Shown in pieces: positions 43,580 through 52,109 of a stretch of DNA of 54,156 nt (its first letter is position 1; the number at the start of each line of letters is the position of its first letter). Below the pieces are notes generated by a model. That model saw nothing but the letters and a program-made list of their open reading frames with translations, was not told the origin of the DNA and did not search any database. The stretch is from Apilactobacillus xinyiensis (lineage in GTDB: Bacteria > Bacillota > Bacilli > Lactobacillales > Lactobacillaceae): NCBI RefSeq assembly GCF_019656235.1, contig NZ_BPLL01000008.1, positions 1 through 54,156 on the forward strand, read 5' to 3'. A program made the translations under genes and the position numbers.

Positions 43580-44608
43580 TTATTTAAATAAATCAGAAAC
43601 ACTGTATATATGTTTCATTAATGATTTAGTCTCAGAAAATTCATCATTATCATTTAAAACCACTGTTACCAAGCGATCTTTACCCGGTTTTTGACCAGTA
43701 GCTACAAAACATAGCCCTGCATCAGGAGTATATCCTGTCTTTAATCCATCAACATATAAACTCTTTTTGTAATAGGTTTGTCCTGGCAACATTCTATTAA
43801 CGTTTCTAATCGTTTGACCCGCAACTGTAGCCTTAGTTTTGCTAGCGTCATCTACAATTCTTGGATATTCTTTTAAGACATGACTAGCAATAATCGCTAC
43901 AGCTCTAGCCGAAACCATATTTCCTTCACGATATTTACCCTTAACCCAATATCCATAAGGACTTAAGTCGTGATTCTCTAAACCGGAAGCTGAAACGAAA
44001 GTAGCGTTCAAATTCCAAGCCTTAGATTGATTATTCATCATATTAATAAACGCTTTATTACTACCAGCTACCCATTCACCCAATGCAATTGTAGCATTGT
44101 TAGAAGATTGAATTAAAGCTGCTTGATAAAGTTGTTTTACTGTATAGTTATAACCTTTTTTAAATTTAAAACCACCTACAGCAGCACTTTGACCCATTCG
44201 TCTTAAACTAGCGCTGGAAGTATTAACTACTTGATTCCAACCATCATTAGTATTTTGAGCTTTTTGAATTACTAAGTAAAGGGTCATTAACTTTGCCACT
44301 GAAGCAATTCGCATGTTCTTGTTACCATTTTTATCATACACAAAAGTATTTTTGTCAACATCCAAGGCTACTGAAGCCTTAGCCTTTTTAGTTCCTTTAA
44401 AGGTATTGTTGTCACTAATTAGGTTGTCAATATAATTCTCGTTACTATTTAATTCATAATTAGGTTTAAAAGATTTAGCAGATGGTATTTTAGTTTTAGA
44501 CACAACATTCTTAACTGAAGAAGCGTTTGTTGTTTCATATTGAACATATGTCATAATTCCTAAAGCTGCTACTAAAGCTAAAAATAGATGTTTTAAGTTT
44601 TTTTTCAT
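43580..44608 (-). CDS. D-alanyl-D-alanine carboxypeptidase (S11, DacA-like)
   Basis: Removes the terminal D-Ala from peptidoglycan pentapeptides outside the cell. The 342-aa protein has a signal sequence (1 to ~30, near TNASS) and the three penicillin-binding motifs: S103-V-A-K106, S168-S-N170 and K290-T-G. The MRIASVAKLMT context is typical. It lacks the C-terminal beta domain and amphipathic anchor of full-length DacA, so it is a short form that is probably secreted or held by an uncleaved signal. Monocistronic. Confidence 0.92.
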   Translation of the reverse strand: MKKNLKHLFLALVAALGIMTYVQYETTNASSVKNVVSKTKIPSAKSFKPNYELNSNENYIDNLISDNNTFKGTKKAKASVALDVDKNTFVYDKNGNKNMRIASVAKLMTLYLVIQKAQNTNDGWNQVVNTSSASLRRMGQSAAVGGFKFKKGYNYTVKQLYQAALIQSSNNATIALGEWVAGSNKAFINMMNNQSKAWNLNATFVSASGLENHDLSPYGYWVKGKYREGNMVSARAVAIIASHVLKEYPRIVDDASKTKATVAGQTIRNVNRMLPGQTYYKKSLYVDGLKTGYTPDAGLCFVATGQKPGKDRLVTVVLNDNDEFSETKSLMKHIYSVSDLFK

Positions 44609-44715
44609 GAATTTACATCCTCTTATTTATTAATGTTATTACTAAATATAAACTAACATCTATTATGAACCCCGACAATAGAATTGGTTAAAATGTAACA
44701 ACAAAGTAATCTTTG

Positions 44716-44744
44716 TTGCTTTTATTTAATATGTGTCTTATAAT
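44716..44744 (+). promoter_or_regulatory. Promoter of the TPP riboswitch-ykoEDC operon
   Basis: TTGCTT (44716-44721) and TATAAT (44739-44744) lie 17 bp apart, about 30 bp ahead of the THI box. Confidence 0.65.
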
Positions 44745-44772
44745 CCAAATATATTGAAAAATATACTTACAT

Positions 44773-44850
44773 TGTTTGGGGTGCCCTTTAGGCTGAGATA
44801 ATACCCATGGAACCTGATCAAGCTAATACTTGCGAAGGAAAACATTAGTC
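44773..44850 (+). ncRNA. TPP riboswitch (THI element)
   Basis: The conserved blocks appear in order: GGGGTGCCC, GGCTGAGA, ATACCC, GAACCTGATC, TAATACTTGCGAAGGAA. This is an intact thiamine pyrophosphate aptamer. A strong terminator lies at 44885-44924 before the first gene, so TPP binding should stop transcription of the uptake genes. Confidence 0.95.
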
Positions 44851-44884
44851 TTCTATTTTTGTATGCTTTTTTACATAAATTTTT

Positions 44885-44924
44885 AGAGGAATCTCAAACT
44901 TTGTAATTGAGATTCCTCTTTTTT
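44885..44924 (+). terminator. Riboswitch-controlled terminator
   Basis: AGAGGAATCTCAA pairs with TTGAGATTCCTCT around a 9-nt loop, followed by TTTTTT. It is the expression platform of the TPP riboswitch. Confidence 0.88.
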
Positions 44925-44954
44925 AATATACAAAAAAATCAAAGGAGTAATACT

Positions 44955-45509
44955 ATGTTTAAAAGCTTAAATTTAAAAAATATTATTTTAATGACTCTAA
45001 TTTCGATTATATGTGGAACTATTTTTTGGATTGCCGGATTTTTATATAATATCGTTACTATCGCCTTAACTCCAATGGGACTGGCTCCACTGGCTAATGA
45101 CTTATTAATTGGACTATGGACAATGGCTGGACCATTATCAGGATACATAATCAAAAAAGCTGGATCATCATTGATCGCTGAAGTTCTAGGCTCCTTTGTT
45201 GAAATGTTTTGGGGTGGACAATGGGGTGCTTCAACTGTTATTTCTGGTATTGAACAAGGAATTGCATCTGAATTAGGTTTTACTATTTTAGGATATAAAA
45301 TTTATGGATGGGTTAGTATAATTTCTACCACCATTACAACTACCATTATCACTTTCATTTGGGATTGGTTTAGAAACGGCTACAGCGCTTATAGTTATCA
45401 AATGTTAATTCTCTTATTTATAACTAGATTAGTTTCTATCTTTGTCTTCAATGGTATCTTAACTAAGTTAATTGCTAACTTATTAGAAAAAAGTACTATT
45501 TTAAAATAG
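44955..45509 (+). CDS. ykoE: ECF transporter substrate-binding protein YkoE (thiamine/HMP)
   Basis: A 184-aa membrane S-component with about five to six helices. Family features include GTIFWIAGFLYNIVTIALTPMG, DLLIGLWTMAGPLSGYIIKKAGSSLIAEVLGS and FVEMFWGGQWGAS. It binds thiamine or its hydroxymethylpyrimidine precursor for import. AAAGGAG at 44941-44947 sets the ATG at 44955; a possible earlier start (44907) lies inside the riboswitch terminator and is rejected. It is the first gene of ykoEDC under TPP control. Confidence 0.93.
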   Translation: MFKSLNLKNIILMTLISIICGTIFWIAGFLYNIVTIALTPMGLAPLANDLLIGLWTMAGPLSGYIIKKAGSSLIAEVLGSFVEMFWGGQWGASTVISGIEQGIASELGFTILGYKIYGWVSIISTTITTTIITFIWDWFRNGYSAYSYQMLILLFITRLVSIFVFNGILTKLIANLLEKSTILK

Positions 45510-45525
45510 GAGTATCTATATCATT

Positions 45526-46920
45526 ATGTTGCAAATCGAAAATTTAAACTATCAAATTAATAAAAATTGGATTTTAAAAAATGTTAATTTAAAGTTTCCT
45601 AAAAATAGTATTTCAATTATCCAAGGACCATCCGGATGTGGTAAAAGTACTTTATTAAAGTGTATCGCTAAATTATATCCCAAACATAGCAACGGTAAAA
45701 TTAGTGGAAATATCAAGTTGAATAACGTACAAAATTTTAATAATTTATCCGTAAATAATTTCTGTAAAGAAATTAGTATTATGTTTCAAAATCCTAATTA
45801 TCAATTTGCAATGTCTACCGTAGAAGAAGAATTAATTTTCACTTTAGAAAATCTGCAGATTGAACCAAATTTAATTGGTACTAAAATAATAAATGCTTTG
45901 AAATTTTGCAATATTGAATCGTTAAAGAAACGTAAGATAAATACCCTCTCTGGTGGCGAAAAGCAAAAAGTATCATTAGCTATCATATATGCCATGAACA
46001 GTAACATCATTTTGCTTGATGAACCATTTGTTAATGTGGATATTAATTCACAAAAGTTTATAATTCATAAATTAAATGAATTAAAAGAAACTAAAACAAT
46101 TATCATCGTTGATCATAATGCTGCAAAGTATAATCACATTGCGGATTATTATTATAAGTTTGATGAACAAAATTTAAACTTTAAAATAACTGAATTAAAT
46201 CAAAGCGAATTGAACAAAGTATCAAACTTTACTATAAAAAGAAACAATCAAAATAAAAATGATCTAATAACTTTAGACAATTTCCAATTATCCAGTGGAA
46301 CTAAAAGTTTATTAAATATCAAACATTTTAGTTTTAAAAATGGTATCACTCTATTAACTGGTGACAATGGAACCGGTAAGTCTTCACTTTTCAAAGCTAT
46401 CTTAAAGAGGCAAAAGTATATTGGTGAAGTTTTAATAAATCAAGTATCTATTAATAAAATACGCTCAAAAAAATTTTATAAAACTATTGGATTAATTTTT
46501 CAGCAATCTGATACTCAATTTATAAAAATAACTGTTAAAGAAGAAATGGAATTATCTAGCAAACAAACTAAAAACTGCTTTTATAGCGATAAACAAATTC
46601 AAACTATGCTAGTAAAAGCTGGTTTGGATGGAATACTAAATCGTGTTATCTACACTTTAAGTGAAGGTCAAAAAAAGAAAGTTCAAATTATAAGTATGCT
46701 AATCATGTCAAATCCTATCTTGTTACTAGATGAACCATTCAATGGATTAGATGACACATCATTTAATCAAATGGTTGACATATTAACATATGCAAAAAAT
46801 CATTTTAATCAAAATATGATTATTATAAGCCATCAAACAAAAGGTTTAGAAAAACTAGTTGATCAACAAGTTCAATTAAAAAATCATAAATTAATTGAAA
46901 TAGGAAGTGATTCTAATTAA
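45526..46920 (+). CDS. ykoD: ECF transporter ATP-binding protein YkoD (two fused ABC domains)
   Basis: A 464-aa protein with two ABC domains that together form the energising module. Domain 1 has GPSGCGKST, signature LSGGEKQKVSLA and LLDEPFVNVD. Domain 2 (from ~residue 245) has GDNGTGKSS, the looser signature LSEGQKKKVQ and LLDEPFNGLD. The ribosome binding site (ATAGGAG) is 13 nt from the ATG, longer than usual. It overlaps the start of ykoC by 14 nt. Confidence 0.92.
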   Translation: MLQIENLNYQINKNWILKNVNLKFPKNSISIIQGPSGCGKSTLLKCIAKLYPKHSNGKISGNIKLNNVQNFNNLSVNNFCKEISIMFQNPNYQFAMSTVEEELIFTLENLQIEPNLIGTKIINALKFCNIESLKKRKINTLSGGEKQKVSLAIIYAMNSNIILLDEPFVNVDINSQKFIIHKLNELKETKTIIIVDHNAAKYNHIADYYYKFDEQNLNFKITELNQSELNKVSNFTIKRNNQNKNDLITLDNFQLSSGTKSLLNIKHFSFKNGITLLTGDNGTGKSSLFKAILKRQKYIGEVLINQVSINKIRSKKFYKTIGLIFQQSDTQFIKITVKEEMELSSKQTKNCFYSDKQIQTMLVKAGLDGILNRVIYTLSEGQKKKVQIISMLIMSNPILLLDEPFNGLDDTSFNQMVDILTYAKNHFNQNMIIISHQTKGLEKLVDQQVQLKNHKLIEIGSDSN

Positions 46921-47557
46921 CCCCTCAATTAAACTGATTACGGTTTTAATTATTGCTTTAGAAATATCATTTACTCAAAGTACCATTACCAATATCTTAA
47001 TTGTCCTAATTGGATTTTTATATTTATTAATTAACAATAAAATAACATGGAATGCCCTATTAATTTTATTGTTAGCTATCATTCCCACAGTCGGAATTTT
47101 TATGTCACAAAACATGTATGGAACTGCTGCAATGGGAAATATTTTAGTAACTCGTTTATATGCTTATATAACTTTAGGTCTAACTTTTACTAAAACAACT
47201 ACTATCCAAGAATTAGGTCTATCACTTGAACAAAATTTAAAAATGCCTACTAAGTTTGTTTATGGATTTATGGGTGGGTTTAATCTAATAAATTATGTAA
47301 AACAAGATATTGCAGATATTAAACAGGCAGCTCATTTTCGTAATATTAATTTACATTTTTGGTCACCTAGTTTATATTTCAAGGCTATTTTATCAGCAAT
47401 TAGATATGCTGAACTACTATCTGAAGGCATGGAATCACATGGATTTAGTGAACAAGCTTACCGAACTCATTATAAAAAAATTGCTTTAAACAAATCAGAT
47501 TATTCCAAAGCTACTTTTATATTGCTGATTTTACAAATATCAATCGTTTTTATTTAA
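46907..47557 (+). CDS. ykoC: ECF transporter transmembrane protein YkoC
   Basis: The T-component that couples the ATPases to YkoE, 216 aa. It has about four to five helices in the N-terminal half and a cytoplasmic coupling helix with the conserved SEGMESHGFSEQAYRTHY motif. The GTG start at 46907 lies inside the end of ykoD, giving a 14-nt overlap that suggests translational coupling. The last hydrophobic stretch ends abruptly at residue 216. No clear terminator follows. Confidence 0.9.
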   Translation: MILINPSIKLITVLIIALEISFTQSTITNILIVLIGFLYLLINNKITWNALLILLLAIIPTVGIFMSQNMYGTAAMGNILVTRLYAYITLGLTFTKTTTIQELGLSLEQNLKMPTKFVYGFMGGFNLINYVKQDIADIKQAAHFRNINLHFWSPSLYFKAILSAIRYAELLSEGMESHGFSEQAYRTHYKKIALNKSDYSKATFILLILQISIVFI

Positions 47558-47653
47558 TCATGATTTTATAAACATGAATTTATCCAGATTATACAATTAC
47601 GTATATAATGGAATTGGGTCGTAATGTTTTATATAAGATTTTGGAGGCTTTAT

Positions 47654-47833
47654 ATGAATCGTAGATTAAGTAATGTTTCAGAAAAAATTGTTGATTACCA
47701 AAAAAATAATGATCTTACAGATACTCAATTAGCATTTAATTTACATTTTAGTGTCGAAGAATTGCATGATATTAAATCCATGGAACGAAGACCCACCAGA
47801 GACGAATTAAGAGTAATAAAAAGTAGAATGTAA
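47654..47833 (+). CDS. Small HTH-like protein, 59 aa
   Basis: MNRRLSNVSEKIVDYQKNND begins the protein, then LTDTQLAFNLHFSVEELHDIKSMERRPTRDELRVI forms an XRE-like helix-turn-helix pattern in miniature. GGAGG lies 6 nt before the ATG at 47654, which is chosen over an upstream start without a ribosome binding site. Small proteins of this shape are common in lactobacilli, with unknown function. It may bind DNA as a dimer. It has its own terminator. Confidence 0.7.
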   Translation: MNRRLSNVSEKIVDYQKNNDLTDTQLAFNLHFSVEELHDIKSMERRPTRDELRVIKSRM

Positions 47834-47869
47834 AAAAAGCCTAATAACAATAAGTTATTAGGCTTTTTA
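47834..47869. terminator. Bidirectional terminator
   Basis: AAAAGCCTAATAAC pairs with GTTATTAGGCTTTT around a 5-nt loop, between convergent genes. Confidence 0.85.
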
Positions 47870-49030
47870 TATTTCACCACGTAATGATAATATTTCCCTA
47901 ACTAAATAAGCATCAACATACCCAAAAGATAGTTCAACAATATCTGTTAACGTAATTTTTTTATTCAAAATCAAAAACGTTTTAGTCTCATCTAATTGAT
48001 TAATGTAGACATTTTCGTCATCTAAATTAACTGGATATCCCATAAAATTATTACCATTACTTAATTGCAAGCGAATTAAATATTTTAATTTTTTAGACTG
48101 ATTAATAATATCTAAAAATAAATCATCTTGTGAGTCAAACTCGCGTTCAAAGTTTAAAACCGGTTGCGATTCCATATGATAGTGCTTATTCATATCAATA
48201 AATTTTTGAATTAAAAATAAATAATCAGATTGAACAATTAAGTTGTGTACAGCAAAATTTTTCATTAATACATAACCACCAAATTGCCCTGCCATATCAA
48301 CCACTTTAATTACTAATTGTGAATCAGACAATGAGATAATTTGGCCAACATAAAAGTATCGTTTATTATACCTAGATCTAATTTCAACTAATTGTTGATT
48401 ATCATAAGCAAATTTTAAGCCATCTAAAATATCGTGATGTTCACGTTTTATTATAGTTGGTAAACTATCTCTTTTAAAAACATCTAAACAACGACTTAAA
48501 ATAGTCAATTCGCGACCTTGAAACTCTACCAATTTAATGTTGGCAAAGTTAATTTTAGTTTCTTTTTTATTGCTAAAATGAAATTTATCAACGTTTTTAA
48601 TCTGAAAATCATTATCACTCACATGAGTAATTAGACCTTCAATAAAATGATTAGAACTTAAGTCTTGTACTAAAATAACTTGTTTATCGAGCATCGATTG
48701 AATGATAATTTGCTCAAATAAATTTATATTAGTAGCAAAAGATAGTGAATTAGGATAAAAATCAATAAAGTTATCATCTTCAGAAATTGACATTCTTAAT
48801 TTAATATCACTTAAATCATCACTTTCAAATTCAACTTCCGTAATAACTGAATTCTTTAAACATACCATCCCATCAGCTAAACCTAGACTATCGTAGGTGC
48901 TTAATAAGGTTTCATCATCATTAATACGGTTAACATAACCTGTATAAAATACATCTTCATCTTCTTGATAAACATTGATTAATGTTCGATTTTCAAATGC
49001 ATTTTGCAAATCACTATAAATAGTGTTCAT
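47867..49030 (-). CDS. Protein with four internal Sm/SH3-like beta-barrel repeats
   Basis: A 387-aa soluble protein not assignable to a known family. Four repeats of ~55 residues recur about every 100 residues (15-70, 115-171, 211-268, 314-368). Each has the pattern V-x-h-x...-Y/F-x-G-x-h-x-x-h-x-D-x-x-h-h-h-x...-h-K-N-x-h-I-x-x-h-E. Examples are VFYTGYVNRINDDETLL in repeat 1 and YFYVGQIISLSDSQLVI in repeat 3. This is the strand order expected of Sm-like or SH3-like barrels, and RNA or protein binding is plausible. Helical linkers separate them. GAGGAG precedes the ATG. It lies 17 bp after the asparaginase gene on the same strand. Confidence 0.65.
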   Translation of the reverse strand: MNTIYSDLQNAFENRTLINVYQEDEDVFYTGYVNRINDDETLLSTYDSLGLADGMVCLKNSVITEVEFESDDLSDIKLRMSISEDDNFIDFYPNSLSFATNINLFEQIIIQSMLDKQVILVQDLSSNHFIEGLITHVSDNDFQIKNVDKFHFSNKKETKINFANIKLVEFQGRELTILSRCLDVFKRDSLPTIIKREHHDILDGLKFAYDNQQLVEIRSRYNKRYFYVGQIISLSDSQLVIKVVDMAGQFGGYVLMKNFAVHNLIVQSDYLFLIQKFIDMNKHYHMESQPVLNFEREFDSQDDLFLDIINQSKKLKYLIRLQLSNGNNFMGYPVNLDDENVYINQLDETKTFLILNKKITLTDIVELSFGYVDAYLVREILSLRGEI

Positions 49031-49047
49031 AAACTCCTCACTTTACA

Positions 49048-50022
49048 TTATGATATAGCGTTAGCCATAAACTTATTTAAATCTTTTCCAGATTTACCCG
49101 CACTAAGTCCCACAATTAACTTAATTCGAGCTTTTTGACCGTTAAGGCCGCGGCAAATTTCTATTCCCATTTTTTCTAGCTCAATTCCACCACCTTGATA
49201 GTCATAAATATCTTGAGCAAAGCCATTAATACAACGTGACACTAAGAAAATAGGAATATTAGCATCAAGTAATCTTTGAACTGCTGGCAAAGTGGCAGGT
49301 GGTAAGTTTCCAGCACCTAAACCTTCAATAACAATCCCCTTAGTATCAACATTATTCAATGCATCAAAAAGTGTTCCATCCATTCCTGCGAATGCTTTAA
49401 TTAAATAAACCCCATCTACAGTGTGATTAATTTCGCAAACTTCACTTTGAATTAATTCTTGATAAAAAGCTGGCTGATGTTTGCTAACAATTCCAATTGG
49501 ACCAAAGGTTGGAGTTCTAAATGTATCAACATTTGTAGTGTGTGTTTTAGTTACATATCGTGCAGTATGAATTTCATCATTCATAACTACTAAAACCCCT
49601 TTATCAGCAGCATCATCACATGCGGCAACCGCTAAGGCATTCATAAAATTATACAGACCATCTGAACCAATTTCATTAGATGAACGCATAGCGCCAGTTA
49701 CTACTACCGGAATATTACTAGGTAACGTTAAATCTAAGAAATATGCGGTTTCTTCTAGTGTATCTGTTCCGTGTGTGATAACTACCCCATCAATATTTTC
49801 ATTGTATGCTTTTCTTATTCTTTGACTTATTTGTAGCATAATTTCTGGTGTTACATGCGGAGAAGGCAAATTAAATAAATTATCATTTATTATATTTATA
49901 TCTTGTCCTAGATTAATAGTTTGTTTAGCAATCGGATTTTCATCATTTTGAATGACTTCACCATTTTCATTTTGTGACATTGAAATGGTACCGCCAGTAT
50001 GAATAGCTAAAATATTTTTCAA
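49048..50022 (-). CDS. ansA: L-asparaginase, type I
   Basis: Hydrolyses L-asparagine to aspartate and ammonia in the cytoplasm. The 324-aa protein has both threonine active sites: T12 in IHTGGTISM and the Thr of ITHGTDTLEETAYFLD. No signal peptide is present, which fits the low-affinity type I enzymes. TTG start with AGGGGG. It lies upstream of the four-repeat protein on the same strand, with no terminator between. Confidence 0.93.
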   Translation of the reverse strand: MKNILAIHTGGTISMSQNENGEVIQNDENPIAKQTINLGQDINIINDNLFNLPSPHVTPEIMLQISQRIRKAYNENIDGVVITHGTDTLEETAYFLDLTLPSNIPVVVTGAMRSSNEIGSDGLYNFMNALAVAACDDAADKGVLVVMNDEIHTARYVTKTHTTNVDTFRTPTFGPIGIVSKHQPAFYQELIQSEVCEINHTVDGVYLIKAFAGMDGTLFDALNNVDTKGIVIEGLGAGNLPPATLPAVQRLLDANIPIFLVSRCINGFAQDIYDYQGGGIELEKMGIEICRGLNGQKARIKLIVGLSAGKSGKDLNKFMANAIS

Positions 50023-50107
50023 GATTTTAATCCCCCTAAGAACCTAATTTTATCTTAATTGTACATTAAAATTTCACCTTTAAACAATCTAATATTAAAA
50101 TGATAGA

Positions 50108-50136
50108 TTGTTTTTAGTTCCTTCTAATGCTAATAT
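50108..50136 (+). promoter_or_regulatory. Promoter of the purine riboswitch-permease gene
   Basis: TTGTTT (50108-50113) and TAATAT (50131-50136) have a 17-bp spacer, 25 bp before the aptamer. Confidence 0.6.
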
Positions 50137-50161
50137 ATTATTTATCAAGTTAAATAGTATT

Positions 50162-50229
50162 TGTTTATATAATACCAAAATATGGTTGGTTAGTTTCTAC
50201 CTAGGACCGTTAATCCTAGACTATAAGCA
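50162..50229 (+). ncRNA. Purine riboswitch aptamer, guanine/xanthine type
   Basis: P1 pairs TGTTTATA with TATAAGCA. The junction and loop blocks TATAATACC, TATGGTTGG, AGTTTCTACC and TAGACTATAAG match the purine aptamer. The specificity base is C (GACTAT), as in guanine riboswitches; adenine types have T. A terminator at 50240-50275 forms the expression platform. Confidence 0.92.
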
Positions 50230-50239
50230 TAAGGTTAAG

Positions 50240-50275
50240 GACTTTTTGCTTTTAGTTTTGCAAAAGGTCTTTTTT
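50240..50275 (+). terminator. Riboswitch-controlled terminator
   Basis: GACTTTTTGC pairs with GCAAAAGGTC (10 bp, one G-U pair), followed by a T-run, 40 bp before the permease start. Confidence 0.8.
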
Positions 50276-50316
50276 AGTTTGTATAAACAAAACTTAAAAT
50301 ATTTAGGAGGATTATT

Positions 50317-51618
50317 GTGCAAAATAGTTCAGAAGATGGTCTCAAACAAGTTTCCCATGGGAGATCTGCTATTTTAGGTTTTCAACATTTGTTAGCAATG
50401 TATTCTGGCGATGTGATTGTACCCTTATTAATTGGTACTTTCTTACACTTGTCAGCTGCTCAGTTAACTTATTTAGTTTCAGCTGATATTTTTATGTGTG
50501 GAATTGCTACCCTACTACAATTAAAGCGAACTCCAATAACAGGAATTGGCTTACCAGTAGTTTTAGGATGTGCAGTCCAAGTTGTGGCTCCACTTAAATC
50601 AATTGGTGGAACGTTAGGTTTAGGATATATGTACGGTGCTATTATTATTTCAGGTTTATTTGTATTCCTAATATCTGGCTTGTTCTCTAAAATTAGAAAA
50701 CTATTTCCACCAGTAGTTACCGGTTCATTGATTACCATTATTGGATTTTCATTGGTTCCAGTGGCTTTTCAAGATTTGGGTGGTGGTGATGCTGCAGCCA
50801 AATCATTTGGAGATGCTAATAATTTAATTATTGGTTTCTCTACCATGGCTATTATTATTTTAATTAATATTTTTGGAAAAGGATTTTTAAAGTCTATTTC
50901 AGTATTAATTGGAATGGCTTGTGGAACAATTATCGCATCTATGATGGGTATGATTTCATTTGCATCAGTTGCGCAAGCCAGTTGGTTACATTTCCCAGAA
51001 CCTTTCTACTTTGGGGTTCCTAAGTTTGACTGGTCTGCAATTATAACTATGATTCTAGTTTCATTAACCACTATGGTGGAATCAACAGGTGTATTCTTGG
51101 CATTAAGTGATATTACTGGCCGTAAAATTTCCAGTAAAGATCTAGCTAGAGGGTATCGTTCAGAAGGTATTGCTGCCATGTTAGGTGGAATTTTTAATAC
51201 TTTCCCATACTCTACTTTCTCTGAAAATGTTGGAGTTGTACAACTATCTGGTATCAAAACTAAGCGTCCAATCTACTATGCTGGTTTCTTCTTACTATTA
51301 TTAGGATTATTACCAAAAGTTGGTGCATTCGCTACGGTAATTCCAAGTCCCGTATTAGGTGGAGCCATGGTAGTTATGTTTGGAATGGTTGGAGTTCAAG
51401 GAATTAGAATTTTACAACAAGTAAACTTTAACGAAAACAGCAACCTATTAATTGTAGCGGTATCAATTGGTTTTGGAATTGGAGTTACAGTTTATCCTGG
51501 TATTTTCAATGCTTTACCACAAGCTGCTCAAATTATTCTTAATAACGGAATTGTGGTTGGTGGTTTCTTAGCTGTCGTTATGAATTTAGCTTTCCAAATG
51601 CTAAATAAAAAAGATTAA
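50317..51618 (+). CDS. pbuX: Xanthine/uracil permease family transporter (PbuX-like)
   Basis: A 433-aa NCS2 nucleobase:cation symporter with 14 expected helices. Family motifs are GFQHLLAMYSGDVIVPLLIG, GIGLPVVLGCAVQVVAPL, TTMVESTGVFLALSDITGRKIS and GGIFNTFPYSTFSENVGVVQLSGIKTKR. The upstream guanine-type riboswitch supports xanthine or guanine rather than uracil as substrate. GTG start with AGGAGG. Monocistronic. Confidence 0.92.
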   Translation: MQNSSEDGLKQVSHGRSAILGFQHLLAMYSGDVIVPLLIGTFLHLSAAQLTYLVSADIFMCGIATLLQLKRTPITGIGLPVVLGCAVQVVAPLKSIGGTLGLGYMYGAIIISGLFVFLISGLFSKIRKLFPPVVTGSLITIIGFSLVPVAFQDLGGGDAAAKSFGDANNLIIGFSTMAIIILINIFGKGFLKSISVLIGMACGTIIASMMGMISFASVAQASWLHFPEPFYFGVPKFDWSAIITMILVSLTTMVESTGVFLALSDITGRKISSKDLARGYRSEGIAAMLGGIFNTFPYSTFSENVGVVQLSGIKTKRPIYYAGFFLLLLGLLPKVGAFATVIPSPVLGGAMVVMFGMVGVQGIRILQQVNFNENSNLLIVAVSIGFGIGVTVYPGIFNALPQAAQIILNNGIVVGGFLAVVMNLAFQMLNKKD

Positions 51619-51620
51619 TT

Positions 51621-51655
51621 AAAAGCCTATTCTTTTAAAAGAATGGGCTTTTTTT
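51621..51655 (+). terminator. Terminator of pbuX
   Basis: AAAAGCCTATTCTTTT pairs with AAAAGAATGGGCTTTT (one G-U pair), followed by T residues. Confidence 0.82.
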
Positions 51656-51715
51656 AATCAAATTTTTTTTAATTTAAATTCATTTGAACTAAAATTATAT
51701 TTGAGGTGTTTTTAT

Positions 51716-52057
51716 ATGAATAAAAAATTAGAACGTAAGTCACGTGAAGATATCATTATCGATATGAATGATTTTCTAATTACTTATGGTACCTCGATTT
51801 TAGGCGATGAAAACAAAGACATCGCTAAACGAGTATACGAAGCAGGAAAAGATAATTTAGAAAATCTGGATAAATTATTTAAGGATAATGGATTTGGACG
51901 TAAAGAAAAATGCTATGATATAGGTGAGGGATACATATCTGATCTATATCATGAAGATCCCGAAAATATTAGTACTGAATCTGATAAATTAGCTAAAGAA
52001 GCTATGATATATTTAGGAAATAACATTGAAAAATTTGACCACTGGAAAGCAGAATAA
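51716..52057 (+). CDS. Small acidic hypothetical protein, 113 aa
   Basis: Family not recognised. It is soluble, charged and probably all-helical (MNKKLERKSREDIIIDMNDFL at the start), without a signal peptide or membrane segment. The ATG at 51716 follows GAGGTG by 8 nt; an earlier start five codons upstream lies within that site. No strong terminator separates it from the aquaporin gene 52 bp downstream, so the two may share a transcript. No function is suggested by the sequence. Confidence 0.65.
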   Translation: MNKKLERKSREDIIIDMNDFLITYGTSILGDENKDIAKRVYEAGKDNLENLDKLFKDNGFGRKEKCYDIGEGYISDLYHEDPENISTESDKLAKEAMIYLGNNIEKFDHWKAE

Positions 52058-52109
52058 AACTGACCTCCAATGGCCATTTTTATTTTAGACGTCAAAGGAG
52101 ATTTTTAAA

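Noticed and set aside
44907-44954. N-terminal extension of YkoE by 16 codons
   Set aside because: It lies in the riboswitch terminator; AAAGGAG at 44941-44947 points to the ATG at 44955.
50108-50377. An 89-codon frame over the purine riboswitch
   Set aside because: It covers the aptamer and terminator and overlaps the permease start; the structured RNA explains the region.
52058-52109. Terminator between the 113-aa gene and the aquaporin gene
   Set aside because: AATGGCCATT is a short palindrome with a weak T-run; the stem is too short to call.
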